A stretch of 64,000 nt of DNA from Scilla litardierei. Its lineage: Eukaryota > Streptophyta > Magnoliopsida > Asparagales > Asparagaceae. Made by a program: the position numbers and the translations under genes. Location of the stretch: assembly GCA_030789695.1 (NCBI GenBank), contig CM061141.1, positions 196,799,689 to 196,863,688 on the forward strand, read 5' to 3'. The notes beneath the pieces are model-generated. The model did not search any database and had not been told where the DNA came from. It was given only the letters and a program-made list of their open reading frames with translations. Positions 57,424-64,000 of this stretch are shown piece by piece; position 1 is the stretch's first letter, and every line of letters begins with the position of its first letter.

Positions 57424-60400
57424 TCACGTGTCCGAAAACAAAAGTGGGAAACGCTCTCGCATCTCATCCTCATTCTCCCAAGTAGATTCTCCAGGTGAGC
57501 CGTGTCGCCACATCACCCTCACAAGATTGACAATCTTGTTCCGAAGCGATTTCTGACGCCTGTCCAGAATCTGCACTGGATGCTGGTCATACGTCATATC
57601 GGGGCGAACGGTAATCTCCAAAAAATCCACAGCATGAGACGGATCGCTAATGTATCGACGAAGCTGCGACACATGGAAACCATTGTGAACTCCTTCCAAA
57701 GATGGCGGCAAGGCCAAGCGATTAGCTACCTCGCCAACCCTCTCCAAAATGTCAAACGGTCCAATGTATCGCGGGCTCAACTTCCCTCGCTTCCCAAAAC
57801 GAATCACACCGCGATTCGGGGAAATCTTCAAGAACACATGGTCGCCCGGTTGAAATTCCAAAGGACAACGTTTAGCATCCGCCCAATGCTTAAAACGGTC
57901 CTGAGCAATCCTCAACCTCTCCCGAATATTCCTGACGATCTCCACGGCCACCACGATCATCTCAGGTCCCAACAACTCCCGATCACCAACGTCATCCCAA
58001 CTCAATGGCGATCGACATTTCCTCCCATAAAGAGCGACGAAGGGCGCCATGCCAATACTCGCCTGGAAGCTGTTGTTGTAAGAGAACTCCACCAAATGCA
58101 GATGGTCCTCCCACGAACCATTGAAATCCAACATGCACGCCCTCAGCATGTCCTCCAAAATCTGAATCGTCCTCTCAGACTGGCCATCCGTCTGCGGATG
58201 GTACGCCGTGCTGAAACTCAGACGCGTACCCAAGCTCTTCTGCAAACTCTGCCAGAACTGAGATGTGAACCTCGTGTCTCTGTCCGACACGATACTCACG
58301 GGGACTCCGTGAAGTCGCACAACCTCCTGCACGATTCACGTTACATCACTATCCAAACTAGGAAAAGGAAATAAAACGGAGAGTAAAAGAATTTTAACTC
58401 CATATATCTCCTCGCTAGCGCCTCAGTGGACTGTCCCACTCGGAATGGAATAAAGTGCGCAGATTTGGTCAATCGATCCACGACCACCCAAATCGCGTCA
58501 TTCTGCTTCGGACTCCGAGGTAGTCCAGTCATGAAGTCCATAGTGATGTGTTGCCACTTCCACTCCGGAATCGGAAGCGGTTGTAGCAACCCGGCCGAAC
58601 GCTGATGCTCCGCCTTCACTTGCTGGCAAACCAAGCACTTGGCTACACTCCGAGCCACACTCCTCTTCATGACATGCCACCAATAATTCAGACGAAGATC
58701 CTGGTACATCTTGGTGCCACCAGGATGCACAGAATACGGCGAACTGTGTGCCTCCACCATCAACTCCTCTCTAATATCCCCAGCCGGCACACACAACCTG
58801 GCTCCAAACCTCAGCGAGCCATCCTCATGAATCAAAAAGTCAGTCCGCAGACCGGCTTCCACCTGCTCCCGAATCTTCACCAGCTTCGGATCCTCAGCCT
58901 GGCCAGCCTTAATCCGATCCACGATCGTCGACTGTACCTGCATGTACATCAACGATGAAACCTCCCCAGGAAGAACAATCTCCACGCCAGACTCGCAAAA
59001 ATCCTGCCACAAACTCCACTGCGAGGTCAAAATCATCACCGCTGGAAGCCTACAAAGCGCATCCAGAACCACATTCACCTTGCCAGGGTGAAACTGCAAA
59101 TCAATCTCATAATCCGCCATAAGCTCCAACCATCGACGCTGTCGCATGTTGAGCTCCTTCTGAGTAAAAATATACTTCAAGCTTTTGTGATCGGTGAAAA
59201 TCTTCACTTTCTCACACAGCAGGAAGTGCCTCCAAATCTTAAGAGCAAACACAACGGCAGCCAACTCCAAATCATGCGTCGGGTAATTCTTCTCATCAAC
59301 CTTAAGCTGACGAGACGCATACGCCACAACATGCCCATGCTGATGCAACACACAACCGAGACCCTTGCCAGAAGCATCGCAAAAGATCTCAAATCCACCG
59401 CTGCGATCAGGCACAACAAGGACAGGGGCAGTCGTCAACCTCTCCTTCAGAATACCAAAAGCATTCTCACAATCACCCGACCAAACAAAAGCAACATCCT
59501 TCCGCGTCAACCTGGTCATCGGCTCAGCAATACGGGAAAAGTCCTTAATGAATCGCCGATAGTAACCAGCAAGTCCAAGGAAACTCCGAATCTCAGACGC
59601 AGACGACGGAACAGGCCACTCTCTGATGGCCCTAATCTTCTCGGGATCCACTGAAATACCATCTCCAGTCACCACATGCCCGAGGAAAGCAACTCTATCC
59701 AGCCAAAACTCGCACTTCGAAAACTTAGCATACAAACGATGCTTCCTCAAGATCTCCAATACCGTCCTCAAGTGCGAGGCATGCTCTTCCTCCGACTTCG
59801 AATAGATCAGAATGTCGTCAATAAAGATAACGACAAACTTATCCAAAAAGTTGTAGAAAATCAGGTTCATCAGATTCATGAAAACTGCGGGCGCGTTAGT
59901 TACGCCGAAGGGCATAACCACGAACTCGTAGTGTCCATACTTCGTCCTGAACGCTGTCTTCGGAACATCTCCCTTCTTCATCTTCAACTGATGGTAACCA
60001 CTCCTCAAATCCAATTTAGAGAATACCCTCGAACCTCCAAGCTGATCAAAAATATCATCGATACGAGGCAACGGGTATTTATTCTTAATGGTCACCGCAT
60101 TCAACTCCCGATAGTCCACGCACATGCGACGCGAACCGTCCTTCTTCTTCACCAGCAGTACCGGTGCTCCCCACAGAGACACACTAGGATTTATATAACC
60201 CTTCTGCAAAAGCTCATCCAACTGCTTCCGCAACTCTTCCAATTCAGTGGGTGCCATACGATACGGCGCCTTCGAAATCGGCTGCGCACCTGGAACAAGA
60301 TCGATAGAGAATTCTAAAGCTCGATCAGGTGGCAAACCAGACATCTCCTCGGGGAAGACGTCGCCAAAATCTCGCACCACAGCTGGCCACTCCAGCTCCA

Positions 60401-60817
60401 TCTGCATAGCCACAACCTCCACCGGCCTGGCCCGAAATCTGACAGGACCAAGCGAACTGCTACCACGACTGAACTCAAATACTGGATGTCCGGGAATCTC
60501 GAACACCACCTTCTTCCTCCTGCAGTCAATCGTAGCATAGAAGCTCGCAAGCCAGTCCATCCCAAGAACTGCATCATAGTTGATGATATCGTGGACAATG
60601 AAATCAGCGAAAAGCTCATGTCCACAGACCACCAACGAGCAAGAATTGTAACCACGATGCACCGAGACCACGCCATTCCCTGTAACGATATTCCAACTCT
60701 TGGGAAGAGGGGACGTCGACAAGGAATGCATCTCCACGAAGCTCCGAGAAATAATGCACATCAATGCACCAGAGTCAAAGAGGACTCGTGCAGGAAATGT
60801 GCACACCAAAACCACAC
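57424..60817 (-). pseudogene. Tekay-A pol: protease, RT, RNase H, integrase, chromodomain-like tail
   Basis: From 60817 down: protease (ARVLFDSGA), RT ([20 protein letters not shown], then the FIDD active site in [14 protein letters not shown]), RNase H ([30 protein letters not shown]), integrase zinc finger (histidines near [11 protein letters not shown], then KCLVCQQVK) and catalytic core with the three acidic positions ([24 protein letters not shown]). A chromodomain-like end follows ([29 protein letters not shown]), which places it in the Tekay/Del lineage. The frame is continuous from 60817 to 58399. An intron-like 72-base segment (58398-58327) then splits the integrase between the first and second acidic residues. 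Splicing it leaves the frame one base short, so this copy is probably defective. Confidence 0.9.
58327..58398 (-). other. Intron-like segment in the Tekay-A integrase
   Basis: The minus strand reads ATGGA|GTTAAAATTC at the left and CGTGCAG|GAGG at the right, with a pyrimidine-rich middle (TTTATTTCCTTTTCCTAG). It contains a stop. The protein around it fits the family only if the segment is removed and one G is restored at the donor side (GAG before GT). This suggests an intron whose exon boundary lost one base. Confidence 0.55.
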
Positions 60818-60930
60818 CTAACAAGCAATTTAACAATCAAACCCTAGTCTAGCAAACAATCATGTTCAAGCAATCAACACAATCTAACATTCAAACCAGC
60901 TAGGAAAGTAACAGCTAGATTGAGGATTAC
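60818..60930 (-). other. Predicted 113-base intron between Tekay-A gag and protease
   Basis: Donor GCAG|GTAATC and acceptor TTGTTAG|GTG. The gag frame before and the protease frame after differ by two bases, and 113 bases is two more than a multiple of three, so removal joins EVIAG to [17 protein letters not shown] in frame. Without splicing, gag ends 16 codons into the intron (SSCYFPSWFEC). AT content is higher than in the flanking coding DNA. Confidence 0.7.
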
Positions 60931-62062
60931 CTGCGATAACCTCATCCACAGCCTCGCTCTCCACAGCGGTCATCAGAAAAGCCTGCCTCCTTGGCGGAAC
61001 AGCCTGCCGAAAAGCCTGCCCCTGCGGAACAAGAGCTGCTCCACGTCCAGCAGGAACAGGCGCTCGCTGTTGCAACGGCTGAGCTGCAACATGTACCCTC
61101 CGCAGTGGACCCGCATGCCGACAATCCTTCGCGATATGGGAAACATCACCACAAACCAGACACTGGCCCAAAAACTTCCGACATTGTTCCTTGATGTGGC
61201 CAGGCTTGCCGCAGAAATGGCAAGTCTTCAGAATAGGCCCTCCTGGCCTCTTAAACTGAGCTGGCTGATTAGGCTTGAAACCAGGCCTAACCACCGCTCT
61301 GGCCTGCTCCATAGGCCTCTTCCCAGCACCAACAACAGACCCCCTCCTCTGACTCAAGTTCAGCTCCTGCCTCCTAGCAGCGACCAGAACCTTCTGATAA
61401 GAGTCCAGATCGGAGGAAGACACAAAACTCTGGAGCTCCAAAGCAAGTCCCTGCAGGAACCTCTGAGCCCTCTCATCAGCATCCTGCACCATCTTCGGTG
61501 CGAACCGACTCAGCCTAGTGAACTCTTGGTGGTACTGGTCCACCGTCAATCTCCCTTGCTTCAGATCAATGAAGCGCTGCAGCATCTCCTTCTTCGCAGC
61601 CTTCGGAAAGAATTCCTCATCAAACCTGGACTTAAAGGTAGCCCAAGCTATCGGCTCCACCAACATCTTCTCTTCCGCATCCCACCAATTCCGAGCATTA
61701 TCCTTGAGTTGCCTCTTCGCCAAATCAACCCATCCAGCCGGGGTGATCTTGGCCATCTTCAGATTGTCCTCGATGTTTTGAATCCACTCATCGACAGCCA
61801 GAGGACCCTCAGACCCATCAAAATACGCGGGACCCAGCTCCCGAAATTGCTTCGCTCCCGGCTCAGAGCGAGGGGCATCCGGAAGAGCCCGGGCAGCTTG
61901 AGCAAGTGGAGCATTCTGGACTTGCAGGAGCACGCCCTGCTGCACTTGCATCATCTGGAGCATCATCCGCATCATCTCACCGTTGGTGGGTTCCCGCTCA
62001 GGCTCCTCATCATGAGGGAGCGCCCCGCTGCCCCCACCACGGGTGAATCGTCTTCCTGCCAT
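60931..62062 (-). CDS. Tekay-A gag
   Basis: Starts at ATG 62062, directly after the conserved leader block TGTCACTAG. It codes for the nucleocapsid and capsid precursor. N-terminal region GRRFTRGGGSG, then a methionine-rich helix (MMRMMLQMMQVQQ), the gag core (WIQNIEDNLKMAKIT, ARNWWDAEEK, TFKSRFDEEFFPKAAKKEM, FIDLKQGRLTVDQYHQEFTR, LDSYQKVLVAARRQE) and one clear CCHC knuckle CHFCGKPGHIKEQC followed by a second, CLVCGDVSHIAKDC. All zinc ligands are present. If the intron is kept the protein stops at 60884 (392 codons). If it is spliced, gag continues into protease as one polyprotein, which would make splicing a switch between gag and gag-pol. Confidence 0.9.
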
Positions 62063-62181
62063 CTAGTGACACAGAAAACGAAGCAGATTAGACTCATAGC
62101 TTATGACTCGGACGTCGAACTTAATTTATTGGACATTCTAATATTATTATCGCTATTCCGATAATCGCAGTTACAGAAGGA

Positions 62182-62197
62182 CCTGCATGGGCCACCA
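62182..62197 (-). promoter_or_regulatory. Tekay-A primer-binding site (tRNA-Ile type)
   Basis: The minus strand reads TGGTGGCCCATGCAGG, eight bases after the LTR end TGACA. Confidence 0.68.
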
Positions 62198-62205
62198 ACA
62201 AAACC

Positions 62206-62654
62206 TGTCACGACCCGCTTCCCTAAAATGGAGGCGAGACGTGAAAAGGTCCGCACGAGAGTGGAGCCGTGAAGCCCCAAACCCGATAAGCGTCAATAAA
62301 ACATAAGCAGGTCCCTGTAACCACAACGGAGCAACAATAATAATAAAAGGAGAGACAGAAATAAAATTCTCATATCTCATAAATTGTCCAACATGAAAAT
62401 AAGTCCAACATCCAGAAAAGCCACCAGGCTAAAAGAAAGAGTCTAAAGGCCCAGAACAAGGCCAACAAAAGCAACAACATAACAAAGTATAGGTGCTACG
62501 CACCGACAACAAAACAGCAGTCTAAACAAAAGGAAAACACAACGAAGACACTAGGACTGGTCCCCAGTGTCCACGTACTCCCCGTCAAACACAAGCTCGG
62601 GCTCGGCGTCAGCAAACACCTCGTCCTCAACAAGGTACTCAGGCTCAGGATCTA
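62206..62654 (-). repeat. Tekay-A 5' LTR, 3' part only
   Basis: Matches the first 445 bases of the 3' LTR (54837 on) with about one difference (GGCGTC versus GACGTC). It holds the acidic exon (62651-62551) and is cut right at the LTR acceptor by LTR-62k; the duplication is probably ATCTA. Confidence 0.9.
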
Positions 62655-64000
62655 TGTCACGCCCCGCTTCCCAAAAACGTGGAGGCGAAGCGTGAGAAGG
62701 TCCGCTCAGACTTGAAGCTACAAAGCCGCAAGTCCGATAAGCGTCAATCACTTTAAACTGCAGGTCCTTGCAACGCGAAACGAAACAAGATAATAATAAC
62801 GAAAGAGACAAAAAGAACATCTCAGAATATCCATAATAATAAATCTCAACAACGCAGAAAAGCCACCAGGCTACAAATAAAGAGTCTAAAAGAGGCCTAG
62901 CATGGCCAACAAAAGTACAAAGTACGAAAATAAGGAAAAGGTGCAAGCACCGACATCTAACAGCAACCTAAGCAAAAGCAAGTAAAATCAGTCTCTAAGA
63001 CTGGTCTCCGGTGTCCTCGAACTCCTCAACGAACGTAGGCTCGGGCTCAGCGTCAGCAAACACCTCGTCCTCAGCAACTGTCTCTGGCTCAGGGTCTAAC
63101 ATGTGGCACCCAAAGAGAAAGGGGCACATGTCAGCAAGTCTGGAAGACTTGTGCAAGTGAAACTGAAAGGTGGTAAAAGTAAAGCAACCTAGCAGTTCTA
63201 GCATGAATGCGATGACATGGCAGTTTAAAGTATGAGTGCAACAGGTAAGGAAAAGTAAAGTAAAGTAAAGGACGAGCATGGCATGGCATTCACAAGACAA
63301 GTACAAGACAAGTAAAGAAAACACCTCGTGCACAGAGATTCCGCCTTTTGGCTAGAGTGGCTGCGCGGGCCAACTCCTAAGCTCAAGCGAACGGTTATCC
63401 CTACCCCTCCACGTGTATCGAGCCAGGGCATTACCCCCGAACAGGAATGCTCGCTTCTGGACCACGAGCCAGGAAGTGTGTAAACAAGTATGGCCTAGGG
63501 GTGCACCTAGCCAGGGACACGGAAACACGGATTTGTACAAGTATTTTGTAGCGTGTGCTACGATGCAACAATCAAGTTGGATGACATGTAAGATGCAATG
63601 CATGGCAGTTAAAAGTACGTACAGTTTAAGGAAGTAAACGTGACAGTTTAGCATGCATGAATGGCAAGTTTAAGGGTTGGATCTAGCTTCGTTGTCAAGC
63701 TAGATCATTTAGGTGACGGATCTAGTTTCGTTGTCAAACTAGATCAAGTAGGCGTCTAGCCAGCTATCATTTCACTGACTAGTCTCTTTTACGCTAAAGG
63801 AAAGTAAGTGGCCTAAAAACATGGCCCTACACAAGAGTTGGCAAGTTTCACTTGCCTGCAACTATCACGTCAAGAAAACCGCCCAACGAGTCCAAAGTCA
63901 CGATTCCTACGTGCTCAAGTCCCCCGGCCTACATCCGTTTTATTAATCTTGATTAGTGATTCTAAAACATTTAAAAATACTTTAAAATAATGATTTTTAG
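62655..64000 (-). mobile_element. LTR-62k: Tekay-type LTR, runs off the window
   Basis: Starts TGTCACGCCCCGC on the plus strand and follows the LARD-2 LTR closely through to the end of the window (CTAGCTTCGTTGTCAAGCTA near 63680). It is inserted in the Tekay-A 5' LTR. It has the acceptor CATGTTAG and an intact acidic exon at 63095-62995. Confidence 0.88.
62995..63095 (-). other. Acidic exon 2 of LTR-62k (101 bp)
   Basis: Reads DPEPETVAEDEVFAD and ends DTGDQS plus TAG. Its length and frame equal the Tekay-A exon. By hand the two differ at about six silent third positions and about nine replaced codons, with no indel. Exon 1 lies outside the window. Confidence 0.45.

Larger units (their letters stand above)
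54837..62654 (-). mobile_element. Tekay-A: Tekay/Del-type chromovirus with gag-pol
   Basis: Minus strand: 5' LTR (62654-62206, cut by LTR-62k), primer site, leader, gag from 62062, protease, RT, RNase H, integrase and chromodomain-like tail to 57424, polypurine tract, and 3' LTR 57377-54837. The visible 445 bases of the two LTRs differ at about one position, so it is very young. It is the only element here that could supply proteins in trans, though this copy has a defect in its integrase. Confidence 0.92.

Noticed and set aside
58330..58400. Footprint of a DNA transposon in the integrase
   Set aside because: No inverted ends and no target duplication. The GT...CAG ends and pyrimidine tract fit an intron better.
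57502..62164. Long plus-strand frames opposite Tekay-A gag and pol
   Set aside because: Antisense shadows of the gag-pol coding strand, with no motif of their own.
62182..62197. A tRNA gene fragment
   Set aside because: Only the complement of a tRNA 3' end with CCA is present, at a fixed distance from an LTR end in four elements. That is a primer site, not a gene.

Overview
The window is flowering-plant nuclear DNA made almost entirely of nested LTR retrotransposons. The plant origin is shown by Ty1/copia primer sites (TTGGTATCAGAGCC), Athila-type and Tekay/Del-type Ty3/gypsy proteins, and LTRs of 1.5-3.1 kb. I see no ordinary host gene, no rRNA or tRNA gene, and no bacterial feature. The species cannot be named from this sequence. 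One 500-base run of N (34515-35014) is an assembly gap. Where I give LTR divergences they are hand counts.

Layout, left to right. 1-6824: a coding-poor copia element (Copia-1) inserted in the gag of an Athila-type element. 6825-14650: that element (Athila-1), with gag-protease, an env-position ORF and a 3' LTR. 14651-about 19690: a second, unrelated Athila-type element on the minus strand (Athila-2), cut by Athila-1. 19905-23013: a solo LTR with a perfect 5-bp target duplication, sitting in a decayed LTR that continues to 25103. 25104-32371: copia fragments, and a Tekay-type 5' LTR (27889-30518, here LTR-28k). 32372-35280 and 54015-54836: remains of another element with an env-position ORF. 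That ORF is split by LARD-1 (35281-54014, TSD CATCC), whose 3' LTR is itself split by LARD-2 (44002-53394, TSD ACATG). 54837-62654: a young Tekay/Del chromovirus on the minus strand (Tekay-A), the only element here with full gag-pol. Its 5' LTR is cut at 62655 by another related LTR (LTR-62k) that runs off the window.

How the parts fit. Tekay-A encodes gag, protease, RT, RNase H, integrase and a chromodomain-like tail. LARD-1 and LARD-2 encode none of these. They do keep the same LTR ends, the same unusual primer-binding site, a homologous leader that ends exactly where the gag start would be, and the same polypurine region. The simplest reading is an autonomous/non-autonomous partnership.

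The least expected signals are five. (1) The Tekay-type LTRs share a TATA box, a C-rich exon, a splice donor, an intron of about 1-1.2 kb and a splice acceptor, joined to a short acidic reading frame; in one LTR this gives an uninterrupted 45-residue two-exon ORF. (2) Dense arrays of ACCGAC/GTCGGT, the DRE/CRT core, lie just upstream of the TATA box in LARD-1, LTR-28k and Tekay-A. (3) Other element families carry different inverted-repeat arrays, several beside promoters, and Athila-1 has a copy of its LTR array-plus-TATA module in front of its env-position ORF. (4) Tekay-A gag-pol is interrupted by two intron-like segments, the first of which restores frame exactly. (5) The primer site matches the 3' end expected for tRNA-Ile rather than the usual initiator tRNA-Met.
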